Part shown: positions 24,301 to 35,125 of the stretch, piece after piece
Position numbering within the stretch: the first letter of the stretch is position 1
Layout: the number at the start of each line of letters is the position of its first letter
DNA from: Stercorarius parasiticus
Lineage: Eukaryota; Chordata; Aves; Charadriiformes; Stercorariidae
DNA: 64,000 nucleotides
NCBI GenBank assembly: GCA_013396915.1
Contig: VWZL01002517.1
Span: 1,137,181-1,201,180 of the forward strand
Direction: 5' to 3'
Program-made: the position numbers and the translations under genes
The notes under the pieces: generated by a model
What the model saw: the letters and a program-made list of their open reading frames with translations, nothing else
What the model was told of the DNA's origin: nothing
The model's database searches: none

Positions 24301-26992
24301 AGAGCGTCTCAGAGAAGCACCCCCTACGCCTTTTAACCTCAGCCCTCTGAGAAATGGTCTAACTTAAACTCAGTAACTTGAGATATCCTTTAGAGTTTAT
24401 TTCTTCAGAGAAATGCAATATCCCTCTTTCTGTTCAGGCTGGAAGGTCGTTGCTTCTAATTTTACAAGATGCAGGATGGAGGAGGGGAAGTGAAGGGTCT
24501 GTTGACATGAGAATAGTTTAAAAGATATCCCAGAGCTGTGTTCTGGTGAGATTCAACTTATTTTTTAAGCACCAGTAGATTGTTTTTGTCATTATAAATC
24601 AACAATGGAGTATTTGATTCGGCAAGATCTGTATACAATACTGGTGATGGAAAGCAGTGAAGAAAGTTGTTTAAAATAAAATAATAATAAAAAAAAAAAT
24701 TCCAAGTTTTTTCACACTGGTAGCAAGCCAGGTTATGTTTCCTAAATATCCTGCCAAGATATACAATATATGACAGTCTCAGTTTCCAGAAATGCAGAAG
24801 ACCCGGCAGCCTGCAGCACTGCTGTGACCTGAGCATGTCACGGAGCGTGTGAGATATGGAGGACCAACATGGACCTTGTGGTGGGTCTCAGCCCACAGAA
24901 GCTGGTGGAGCTCGGATGCCAGGGGCCAGCAAGGAGGAACACCAAGGGGGCTTTCCAGTGGGGACCGTGGTGGTGCTCAGAGGGGACGTTCCAAGGGCCA
25001 TAGCCCCAGGCACGCTGCGCGGTGGCTGCAGAAGGGGCTGTCCTGCTCCGCTGGGCATCGTCCTGCTGCCCCCGAGCTGAGCACTGGCCAGGGCTGGGGC
25101 AGCCGTGGGAGAGCTGGATGGAGTAGGAGAAGCATCTGCCATGAATTGGAGCTCCTGGGATTCCGTATGGCACGAGTGGGGAGGCTGAGAGAGCAAACGT
25201 CCCCACGCAGGGCTCCTCCTCACCTGGGAAGGGGCAGCAGTGCGGGAGCAGCACCAGCCCAGCGCCAGCCAGGGGTGTGGGGAAGGGAATCTCCAGTTTC
25301 TGAACCGTCCTTGTGCAAACCAGTTCTGCCTTCCTCTGGCTCTGAAACCACCCCCCTGCTCCACTGGGAAGAGGACAGAGGGCAGCTCAGATCCAGGGCT
25401 ACCATCAAGGGAAGGGGGGTGTTTACTTGCCAGAAGCACTAGCGATGTCATATAAGCCGTCCCAGTTCAGTTCAGTTCAGTTTATTTAATATTTAATAAA
25501 GTCCGACTGTGCCAATTTTTCTCTGTAAATCACAGATTTTTGAGCAAATTTTCCACTCACAGCTGTTTACTTGGGGTTCAGCGTGCCAGACCAAAGAGGT
25601 TGAAGTTGAATGTGTCAGAAAGATAATGCGAAGTTCTTCCACTAAACTGCTTTGAACAGGAGGCTTGACGGCTCCTTTCTCCCCAAAAAAGTTTGCTTCT
25701 TCACAAATGTAGAGAAAAATAGCTTTCCTTTGGAGGACAAAGTATGAAAAGCCTTAGAAAAGCCAAAGGGGGCACAGCTCTGTATGTGTCTGGAACCTCA
25801 CATGAGAAGAGACATAGGGCTTGAGTTAGAAGTGGGTGTGAAGATCAGCACAACTCTGTGTTGGTGGCAGCCCAGGGCACCATAAACCATTTTTAGGTCT
25901 AAAGATGCCCCATATTTAGGTCAGTCTAAAGATGCCCCGTCTTTAGGTTTAAAGATGCAGGCATCTTTTGCCAAGAGAAACCAATGACTAAACTGGTTTG
26001 TAGCTTTACTTGCTCGTTGGTCTTTCCAGCTTCATGCCAGGCACAGGCTGGGCTAAACCCAGACCTCACCTCAAACCTGAAAACGCACTGGATGTGTTTT
26101 GCTGCACATGGTGACCTGGAGCGGTGGGAGAGCCCTGGCCAGTGGGGTGATGCTGCCCAGGGCCACCAAGCATCAGCACCAGCGGTCCTGGCCTGGACCT
26201 TGACAAAAGCTGTCCCCAGTGCACGGCGGGAAGGGGAAGCTGAAGCACTTCTGGAAATTTGCCATCAGCCAAAAAAAGCTCAAACTTGCCACCAATGCTG
26301 ATGGACAACCTCCCCTTGCACACAGCTTCTGCACCAGGGTGGCTCTCATCTGGTTATTCACTGACGGAGCTTCCTTGGAGAACATCTACTACACCTCTGG
26401 GTGGCCACCGTAGGTGGCCTCCTGCTCAGCTCCCACGTCGCCATGGGTTTGAGCACTCCTGGCATTTTGCTGAAACGACACCAAACGCCCGCCATGAAAA
26501 CAAATTTTTTCAAAGCGCTATCAGCTTGTTTAAACACGTGATAAATCTGAGCAAAACATTGTTCCTCTTGAGACAAGCTGAGAAGAACCATAAACTTCGA
26601 GAGGCGACTCGTGAGATTGCACAAGTGGGCAGGACACGGGCAGGACCCTCACATTTCATCGTCTCCGGCCTCTTCTGCAGCCGCTGCCAAGAGCCGCCCC
26701 TGGATGCTGAAAACACCGAGTCCGGCTTGCCAGGGCCAGATGAGTGCTCAGAGCTCCAGACTTTTGCCCTCAGAGCCGCGGATGCGTGCTTGGGCTTCTT
26801 TTTTCTTTTTTTTTTTTTTTTTCTTTAAAGATGCAATGGTTAAATTTAATTTTAGCATTTAATGCAAATACATGTTATGGGCAAGCTGTCCCTGTGGAGC
26901 TGCAGTTCGGGAAAGAGGGAGCTCTGTGGATGCTGTCACGTCCCACTCTCAGTAAAGAGGGCGGGTAAGTGACTTCAGATTCGTAAATTCTC
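21336..26992. other. Unique intergenic sequence with simple repeats
   Basis: No gene recognised. Contents include a C-run near 22038-22050, (CA)n near 23529-23540, (TTCAG)n near 25468-25482, the 25892 tandem and a T-run near 26800-26822. AT-rich segments such as 22500-22990 could be regulatory, but nothing in the sequence proves it. Confidence 0.6.
25892..25962. repeat. Short tandem repeat, three copies of ~23-27 bp
   Basis: Three units each begin TTTAGGT and contain TAAAGATGC, starting at 25892, 25915 and 25942. The middle unit carries a 4-bp insertion and the third has diverged. Confidence 0.85.
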
Positions 26993-27335
26993 AATGCTGC
27001 GGACTAAGCTGAGATAAATCTCAAGATCCATACACAAACATTTATTAGCTTCCCAAAATGGTTAGTATAGCTCTTAACAAGTCCACTATAATTGGTTAGG
27101 TATATAACAAATTATGGCAAGTGATGGGGTATACATTGTGTTACTTAACGACAGGTATAGGACAATTTATGGCATGCGGTACTTAAGGTCCTACTTAAGG
27201 TCGTTACTTAACAACTCTAACCGTTACTTAACCATTCTAAGAGAAAAGAGAAACCGAGGGATAGAGAAAGGAAAAGACAGAGAAAAAGACAGAGATAAAG
27301 AGATCACCGGTCCTGGTTCCAGCATCTTTTTTCAG

Positions 27336-27436
27336 GGAATCTTCCCAGGCATAATCTTCTTCTTTCTTGGAAAAATCTTCCCAGGCACGGTCTTCTTTCT
27401 TGGGAAGAATCTTCCCCGGCATAATCTTCTTCTTTT
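27336..27436. repeat. Three ~33-bp tandem units inside the LTR
   Basis: Units start at 27336, 27369 and 27402. Each contains ATCTTCCC(A/C)GGCA followed by TCTTCTTTCTT or a close variant. Because the unit is a multiple of three, the minus strand shows an apparent 11-residue repeat frame, which is not evidence for a protein. Confidence 0.85.
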
Positions 27437-27472
27437 GTTTCTTCTTTGTTCCCCCCTAGGGGCACTTATTTT

Positions 27473-27483
27473 CCCCTTTTATG
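27473..27483 (-). promoter_or_regulatory. TATA-like box of the 905-bp LTR
   Basis: CATAAAAGGGG on the minus strand lies about 430 bp upstream of the LTR's AATAAA. This is the expected relation between U3 promoter and poly(A) signal. Whether it is active cannot be judged from sequence. Confidence 0.45.
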
Positions 27484-27907
27484 TTTGCTGAATTGGCATG
27501 GTCCACCCCCCTTGCTGAGGACAGCCTCTCCCAGGTGACATGTAGCACGATTTGGGTGGAGAGACGAGTGCCATAGTCATACATGTTTAGCATGATCTCT
27601 ATAATCTTCATTAGCATATGCAGGGTGTGCGCTTTCATATGCATTTTGCGGATAATGAAGCAAAGGTCACTCATCGGACACAATGGCCTCGAGAACTGGC
27701 AAGCTCATCACACGGGTGGCGGAACTATCCTGCTTCCACCAGACAGTTCTCCCACACTTTCAGGCTCAGGAGGGTTAGCCTTATCAGTTCTTTGGAGGCC
27801 AGGCCTGCATGATCTATTTCCTTCAGAGTGTTTGAGACCTTCCACTGAAGGCTTGGAGGGCCTTCCGCCCCCTGTCAGGGAATTTACGGCCCGTCTCTTA
27901 CAGATGC

Positions 27908-29499
27908 GGAGCGTTATGGACGGGCAGCCGAGCATGGTTGACCGCGCTATTCACAGAGGAGGGGAAAAAGCATGGGTTAAAAAGGAAAACAACTTGTTTA
28001 GAGAGAACGCTGTTCCCCCTGGGTGATGAAAGCTATAAAAGCACTCCGAACTGATCTGCTGGGCGCCTGCAAGGCCTCACAACAAAGCAGGGTACCCAAG
28101 CCTCTGCCATGGCCAGGCTCGTCTCCTTCAGAGGGCAATATTTTAACCTTTTCTCCTCAGAATTCAGCTCCTCCGGCTTGCACCAAGCACTGAAGGAAGA
28201 AGATTAAGGGAGGGGATGACTCTTCTCCTCACTTGCACTTTCTCACTATAAACCTTAAAGAAATGAGCTGAGAAGGAACCAGCTGACCCCGACTCCAGCA
28301 CCCCCTGGGCAGGGTGTGGATAGCAAGCTCTGCAGAGACGGACAGACGGACAGACGGACGGATGGATGGATGGATGGACAGACCTCAGCCTCCCACGCCA
28401 CAAAGCTGAGTTTTCCATCGCCTGCCCAAAGCACCCCCTGTCACCAAGGGGGACATGCCCTGGGCAGGACTAGGTGTCGATGCAGACACTCTGATGGGTG
28501 GGGGGGTTAAAAAAATTATAAAATAATAATTTAAAGAATCACACCTGCCTGAACCCAGAGGCACGCAGGCTGCAAGTGCACCGTGTCACCATAAACGGGA
28601 GTCAGTAAATTTCGTCTTCATTATCGATCCATAAAAAGTGAAAACAGATAGCTTGTACATGCTTGAGGCATTTTGTACATACATGCTTTTGCGTCTGTCC
28701 TTTCCAGGCAATACTTACTTCTACCTATTTGTCGGCAGAGTGAGTCAGCATTACTAACACACGTTTGATGTTTAATGTGAAGCAACGTGTTTTTACAAAG
28801 CATTTAAAATAGTCATTTGAGAAAACAGGACACCTGCTCAAGGGCAGATTGAAATGGGCACAAGACACACCCATGTAACTACTTTCTCCACATCTGATTT
28901 CTTGCATAACCATATATCTGTAAACTTGTATTCCCGGGCAAGTTTTACTGTCTGATAAAGACCACGTCTGTGGCCTGTTCAGGAGCACCAACTCCCCCCT
29001 TCCCGAGCACCAGCATCCCCAGCCAGCTCCTCCCAGTTGAAGTGAACATCACCGGCCAACGATGAGGACATCTGGATCCTGCTCTGCAGCTCTCAGACCT
29101 GGGACCATCACAGAGATTCATTTCCTTGCTTTACAATGGATCAGTAAGAAAAAAACACCTACCCAATCTGGAGAAGAAATTTCCATGTACGAAAGTTTTC
29201 CAGATTAAAAAAAAAAGTAAAATGTTATTATATGTCACTTCTCGCTGTAGTTGTATTTCACAGAGGAAAATTTTCAAAACAACTCTGACTTTTATTGGAG
29301 GACAAACGTTATGAAGATTTTTTTTAATATATTTTTTTAAAAGAATCGGCTGTTCCCTCTCCAGTCTGAGTCCGTAACCTCAAGAAGGGAATCTGTAAAT
29401 TCCTTCAGAAGATGACTTTGGGAACCCAGAACTGAGGACTGATTTGAAACAGTTGTTTTATACACTCAGGGAAAATGCAAATCCTCACCTTACAGGTTA
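27908..29499. other. Intergenic sequence, possible old LTR remnant plus a microsatellite
   Basis: Just right of the 905-bp LTR, a plus-strand CTATAAAAGC at about 28032-28041 is followed by GCTGGGCGCCTGCAAGGC, which looks like promoter or LTR-type sequence. A GACG/GATG microsatellite follows. No coding exon was recognised. Confidence 0.5.
28337..28383. repeat. (GACG/GACA/GATG)n tetranucleotide microsatellite
   Basis: About 12 consecutive tetramers with interruptions, changing from GACGGACA to GGAT units. Confidence 0.95.
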
Positions 29500-30032
29500 T
29501 TTCATGTTGGAAGGGACCTCCGGAGGTCTCCAGTCCAACTGCCTGCTCAAAGTAGGGTGCTCTGAGATGCTCAGGACCTCACCCCGCCTGCTCTTGACAG
29601 CCTCCACGGATGGAGACTGCACACCACCTCTGGGCAACCTGTGCCACTGCCCCACAGTCCGCGTGGGGAGAAAGCTTTTCCTTATGTCCAGCCTGGACCG
29701 CGCTTGGTTCAACAGACACCCGCCCATGGCCTCTCATCCCCCCCACGCACCACAGTGAAGATCCCGGCTCCGACCACCCCCTCCAGGCTGCCACAAGGTC
29801 CCCAAAGCCACCCCTGCTCCAAGCTGAACAAAACCTGCTTCTTCACCCCTCCTGGCACAGCCAGTGCTCCATCCCGGGGGCCTCCACCGAACCCACACCA
29901 GTTGACTCCCACCTTGCTTGTACTGGGGGGCCCAAAGTTGGCGGCCGTTCCAGATGCGGTCTGACAAGGGGGACGATCACCTCCCTCCGTCCTGGCCATG
30001 TTATCGCACACTGGGATGCCGCTGGCCTTCCT
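29500..30032 (-). mobile_element. Older, diverged CR1 LINE fragment
   Basis: Begins TTTCATGTTGGAAGGGACCTC and AGGTCTCCAGTCC, then runs through GGCAACCTGTGCCACTG, TTTTCCTTATGTCCAGCC and TGGGGGGCCCAAAGTTGG. These are CR1 3' region and ORF2 C-terminal landmarks in reverse orientation. It is more diverged than the other copies and its octamer tail has decayed. Confidence 0.88.
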
Positions 30033-33000
30033 TTCTCAGCTCAATTTAATCAAAATGCAAATATATAGTGTCTTCATCTGATACGAAGCCTTTCTCATCT
30101 CCTTGTCCACTGCAACACAAGGTGTTGTGCTGCCAATTGATATACTCTGAAATGTGGCTGATATAGGAATTGTGTGATAGGAATTGTGGAATTGTGATCG
30201 GAATCTGCTCCCCTGTGGCTTGCAGGAGAGCAGAGCTCGCTCCAAAGCCAGGTTTCTGTGTCAAGTGCTCAGTCGGGAATACGAGACTTTGCTCACACGT
30301 GCTGAGCCATGATCTTGGCGCCGTTTCCATTCCTCTCCAGCCACCGAAGCCTCCCTGATGCTGCAACATCTACAGGAGGTTACAGCACAACCCCTCTGCA
30401 GCATAAGCTGCAAATATTAAACAGGGCATGAACTCCGAGGCTGAAACCTGAGCCCTGAAAAATAAAATAAATCCCAGCAGTCTGTGCTAATCCTGTTTGC
30501 TTCAGCAGCTCTGCCGTGGAGAAAACATTCCCTGCCATGGATGGGAGCCTGGAGCTGGGCTGCAGCCCCGAGCTGTGATATCAGAAAGTGTCCAGACACT
30601 TCCATTAGCGTTCGCTTCTCTTCTTTCTTGTATATTCAGAATATCAATCTTCCAAAAACCATAAATTTTGTATTAGCTCTTTCACTAGAGCAACACGATG
30701 GGGATGTTTATGTGCACCCACATCTGACCCTCAGCCATCCCCAGCAGGCTCTTCCCCTCCTGCACGCTCTGGGAACATCTCTCGGCACACCCAGGAGCCT
30801 TCTGTTGGCTCCTGCAGCCCCGAGGAGCCCAGCCCCGGGGGAGAAAACCAGACAGCAGGAGGAATTCATGGGCTCTGGGGCTGCTCCAGGCCCCCACACA
30901 ACTCTGCCCCTTCCCTGAGGCGGGGGCGGCCGCTCCTGCTCAACCTCCCTTGGTGGGTAAGTGAGAAAAAAGAAGCAACACGGAGTAGAAAGGGGACGGG
31001 AGCCCTCCCCAGTGCTGGAGCGTCACGGAAACGCTGCTGGAGGGTGTCACCGCGCAGGGTGTCTAAGCTCCTCACCCCACCCTGGGGGGGGCAGATGTAG
31101 ACAGGGGAGGAGAAGCATCCCCAGCGCTGCCTCGTGGTGGGGGTGAAGAGCAGAGCAAGCCCCGGGGTTGGGGAAACAGGGGGGTGAAAACGCATAGGGT
31201 CAACCCACGCTCTTTTTGCTTTTCCTCTCTCCTCTCTGCTCCCGTACCCTGCAGTCCCGGGGGGGGTTCACACAGTGACTTTGGGTTCAGCCCTTAAAAG
31301 GCCGAGCATCATTAGGGAGTGATGTACTGGGAGCCCCGGCCGTCCCTAAGGCAGCCCGTGCTCTGAGACAGAGCCCGACTCCGGCAGGGACCATCTCCTT
31401 CTCCAGCGAGGAGCAGGGGCCAGGCTCCTCGCCAGGCAGCAGGCAGGCGAAGGGAAAACATCCTGCCCCATGTCAGGAAAGCGTATACGCAGGCATGCAA
31501 AGGTACTAATTTATTTTTTCTAAAACAGCATATTAACTGAAACCATAGTAAGTTAGCTTCTCTCTTATTTCATGCCAAACCCAGTGTAAAGTTACAGCTG
31601 TGCTCTTGTGGTACATGTGGCCAACGCGCTTTATGCCACATCCTTCCTCACCCCGTTGTTAAGGCTGAATTATTTTTGTGTCATCCCTGCAGAGAGTACC
31701 AGGAACAGCAGTTCTCAGCACAGAGCTATTGTGCACGACTCCGGCTCTGCCCTCGGCTCTCCTGCTCCCCCTCCCCAAGCACAGTTTTTCTGGATTCAGT
31801 TATGTATCAGATACACAATTCACCAATAAGTAAAGGAGATGATGGAAACATGTTTCAGGACAATGTTATTCTCTTCTCATTTGTAAATAACCATCAGTTT
31901 CTATATTTTCTTTTTATTAACATCTATATTTTTGTTATATGCATTTATCCATTTCTAGCAGCAAATTCATTTCCTCGGGCACCCCTAGACAACCAACAGC
32001 GGGTAAGTCTCTTGTGATTCTACAAACTGCATATCTTCTGGAAATTCCAAATTCTGTTTTTCCCCGTGAACAACAGCAAGCACATTTCATTGCAAATGAG
32101 GAGCATCGTTACCGCAGCCTGCGCAAAATTATTCCACCAGTCTCATCAGGTTTGGGAGAAAACCAGTTTCACCCAAATAACAGCATCAGGGAAATGTTCT
32201 TTTGACTCAGACGGCACAAATGAGAAAACCTGCCAACCTGAAGGCAAGCAAGCAGCGGTTGCAAAGGACAAACAAGTAAGTTACGTGGCTGCCACCGGTG
32301 GCCTCACTCTGTCGGGTACATTTTAACATGCAGCAGGAGAACCTGATCCCACTCCAGCTGGCGGCAGAGCTCCCTGCAGCTGGAGTGCACCTGGAGCGCA
32401 CCCGGAGCAGCCCCTGCCCCAGGGACCCTGCTGGCCACCAGCCCCGCCACATTTGGCCAGTGCCAGGCCTCCTTCCTAGCACGGGGGGCACGGTTGGCCA
32501 CCCAAACCCGCCGGCGCCAGTGGCCCTGGGCATTAGAGGGGACGTTCAGGCCGTCCCGGCAGCAGCAGCCGCAGAGTCTCACCTCCACCTTGTCCAGCTC
32601 CACCGCAACCCCGGCGTCCCCAAACCAACCTGCACCCACGGCCGCATGCCCGGCAGCATCGCTCGGGCGCCGCACCCCCCACTGCACCCCTGCTATCGCC
32701 ACTCCCAGGGACTCACCCCCCAAGGCTGCCCATCCAGGGGGGATGAGACCCATTTGTCACGCACAAGTTGGCTGGGAGCTGGTTTCACCCTGGCGGCGCG
32801 CCTGGCTTTTCTGAAATCACAGCCTGCAAAGGCCAAATTATCTCCACTTAATCCCCGGGAGTTTGGCAGGGGGATTAAGCACAGGAGGGTGGCCCTGTGC
32901 CACGACACCCCCCATGCCAGAACCCACGGCACAAGGGACCTGAACAATGTCCCACATGAAGTCGGGGAAGCCCTGCTGGGAGCAAAAAGGGACCCCAGAC

Positions 33001-33525
33001 CCCAGGCGTGAACTGAAAAATATCTCCCCGGACACAGCGGGGGTCTGTGTTTACTGTGTCTGCTTTGTTTTCCCTGCAAATTGAGGGATGATCTGACCAC
33101 GAGAGGGTTTGTCCCCAGTTTGAGCGCTGACAGAGTTATAACTGTGGACCAGTTCAAACCCAGCTCCCATCTGTGCCCTTATGCCTGGAAAAACATCTCT
33201 GCCTTCTGACCCGTGAGCCACAGTTTAAAAGTATAGGTTATTAAACTGCATCTTTAATGACTAAGTTCGGAGGCCCAACACTAAATTTTTTGTTTTAAAG
33301 ACTAAACCAGAGCATAAGACAAATGGCAGTGCCTTGGTGCTTCTTTTTTGTAAGGCAGGGAGCCGTGAGAGTAAAACAACCGACTGATCACAAGACACAC
33401 CTGCACCCATGGTCAGCAGCCTCAGAGGCGGCTGCGGCATCCCTGTGTGGCCGGAGGGCAGCAAGGACCACCACTGCTCCTGGGGCTGCCCCGCTCACCC
33501 AAGACCCTTATGAGCCTCACCCCAG
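30033..33525. other. Unique intergenic sequence
   Basis: No gene recognised. A short GGAATTGTG tandem lies at about 30167-30197. A GC-rich block at 32330-33010 carries a 237-codon frame with a P/R/H-rich composition and no domain; I treat it as chance. Confidence 0.6.
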
Positions 33526-33965
33526 CACCCCACCTCCCCTGCACTCCATCTCTCCAGTATCCAACCTCTCCAGTATCCCACTCCCCAGCATCCCACTCCC
33601 CAGCATCCCACCTCCCCAGCATCCCCCATCCCCAGCATCCCACCTCCCCAGCATCCCACTCCCCAGCGTCCCCCATCCCCAGCGTCCCCCNNNNNNNNNN
33701 NNNNNNNNNNNNNNNNNNNNNNNNNNNNNNNNNNNNNNNNNNNNNNNNNNNNNNNNNNNNNNNNNNNNNNNNNNNNNNNNNNNNNNNNNNNNNNNNNNNN
33801 NNNNNNNNNNNNNNNNNNNNNNNNNNNNNNNNNNNNNNNNNNNNNNNNNNNNNNNNNNNATCCCCAGCGTCCCCCATCCCCAGCATCCCCCATCCCCAGC
33901 ATCCCATCTCCTCAGCATCCCATTCCACAGCATCCCACCTCTCCAGCATTCCACCTCTCCAGCAC
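33526..33965. repeat. C-rich minisatellite interrupted by an assembly gap
   Basis: Irregular units of about 10-20 bp built on CCCCAGCATCCCACCT or CCCCAGCGTCCCCCAT, on both sides of 169 Ns (33691-33859). The minus strand is G-rich and quadruplex-prone, which probably explains the gap. True array length is unknown. Open frames running through it are artefacts of the repeat. Confidence 0.93.
33691..33859. other. Assembly gap (169 Ns)
   Basis: A run of N inside the minisatellite. The number of Ns need not equal the missing length. Confidence 0.99.
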
Positions 33966-34736
33966 CATGCCTCCAGCCCTTTGCTATGGGCTCAGGAGAC
34001 CACCTCTCCCCCACCCCAGCACCACCAAAACCTACCACTGTGATGGGGCTTTGGCTGTGGGCCGTGTTCCTCATTAAAGAGAAACTGGGATTACCTTTAA
34101 TGAGTCCACTGCAGGACCACAAGTCACGCCAAACAATTCAGTGTGTTAAACAAATCCAGCTGAAGATGTGCCAATATTTGCTCAATAATGATAAAACAAA
34201 CTTTTAAAAGTGAAAAGTATATTTATGCAATTGTTTTATGGAGACGTTTCAACCAAAACACTGGAGCAGGCCCCCAGGCAGGCTGTAACGTCCCTGTCGT
34301 CGGGGATGCTCGAGCTGCCTGGCAGCCCTGCTCCAGGAGACCCTGCTGAGGCAGGGCTGGACCCGGGGGCTCCAGAGGCCCCTGCCCACCCCAGCCCTCC
34401 TGTGGTTTGTGCTTGCACATGTTTTCCTTTACTACCTCTCACCCAGGACCCCACACCAGCCCCGTCCCCCGCAGGGCAGGGTCCCCTGAGCCCTTCCAGC
34501 CAGCCCGAGGGGGCAGCCGGTGCCGCAGCCAAAATGTTCCGCCAAGTGTGCCACAAGAGGCACCCCGAAACCCACAGATTTTCCACACAGATTTTCCAGC
34601 TCAGCTAGGGAAATCCCAACGGGTATCCCACCTCCCCTGCAGGCATTTAGAGACGTAACTTTTATACTGCAAAAAGTGAAAGTTATCACCGTGGAAGTTT
34701 TTATATGCCCTAAGAAGTGAGTCAGTTGGGTCGAAA
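33966..34736. other. Unique intergenic sequence
   Basis: No gene or repeat family recognised between the minisatellite and the next CR1 copy. Confidence 0.6.
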
Positions 34737-35125
34737 GTTCAAGAAGGCCAAGTGCAAGGTCCTGCACGTGGGTCCACTCTGGTAACACCCCACCTGGACT
34801 ACCGCGTCCAGCTCTGGGGCACCAACAGCAGAAGGACACGGAGCTGTTGGAGCGGGGCCAGAGGAGGCCCCAGAGATGATGGGAGGGCTGGAGCCCCTCT
34901 CCTACAAGGACAGGCTGAGAGAGCTGGGGGTGTGAAACACTGTCCCAGGTTGCCCAGAGAAGCTGTGGCTGCCCCATCCCTGGAGGGGTTCAAGGCCAGG
35001 TTGGACGGGGCTTGGAGCAACCTGGGCTGGTGGGAGGTGTCCCTGCCCAGGGCAGGGGAGGGGGAATGAGATGATCTGTAAGGTCCCTTCCAGCCCAAAC
35101 CATTCTGTGATTCTATGACTCTATG
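34737..35125 (+). mobile_element. CR1 LINE, deletion variant (~390 bp)
   Basis: Forward CR1, from TTCAAGAAGGCCAAGTGCAAG to the terminal octamers ATTCTGTGATTCTATGACTCTATG. It lacks about 190 bp present in the 46499 copy: CTGAGAGAGCTGGGGG is joined directly to TGTGAAACACTGTCCCAGG. A second loss lies upstream, between CACGTGGGTC and CACCTGGACTACC. Confidence 0.93.

Larger units (their letters stand above)
26998..27902 (-). mobile_element. Solo LTR of an endogenous retrovirus, 905 bp
   Basis: On the minus strand it begins TGTAAGAGACGGGCC and ends CTTAGTCCGCA. The flanks AATGC (26993-26997) and GATGC (27903-27907) match at four of five positions, a probable target duplication. Inside are a TATA-like CATAAAAGGGG (27473-27483, minus) and an AATAAA poly(A) signal (27041-27046, minus), in the order expected of U3-R-U5. 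Three ~33-bp tandem units lie between them. No internal viral genes are next to it, so it is best read as a solo LTR left by recombination. Confidence 0.8.

Noticed and set aside
27237..27422. Minus-strand frame with an 11-residue repeat
   Set aside because: Produced by the 33-bp tandem units of the LTR and located in LTR non-coding sequence.
28337..28383. Regularly spaced repeats that might suggest a CRISPR-like array
   Set aside because: It is a simple tetranucleotide microsatellite without spacers, and the genome is avian.
32298..33011. 237-codon plus-strand open frame, one of the longest outside repeats and gaps
   Set aside because: GC-rich sequence with P, R and H bias, no domain, no splice context, and long open frames on the opposite strand. 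It fits chance.
33323..34207. 294-codon frame through the minisatellite
   Set aside because: It spans 169 Ns and the C-rich tandem repeat. It is open only because the repeat lacks stops.
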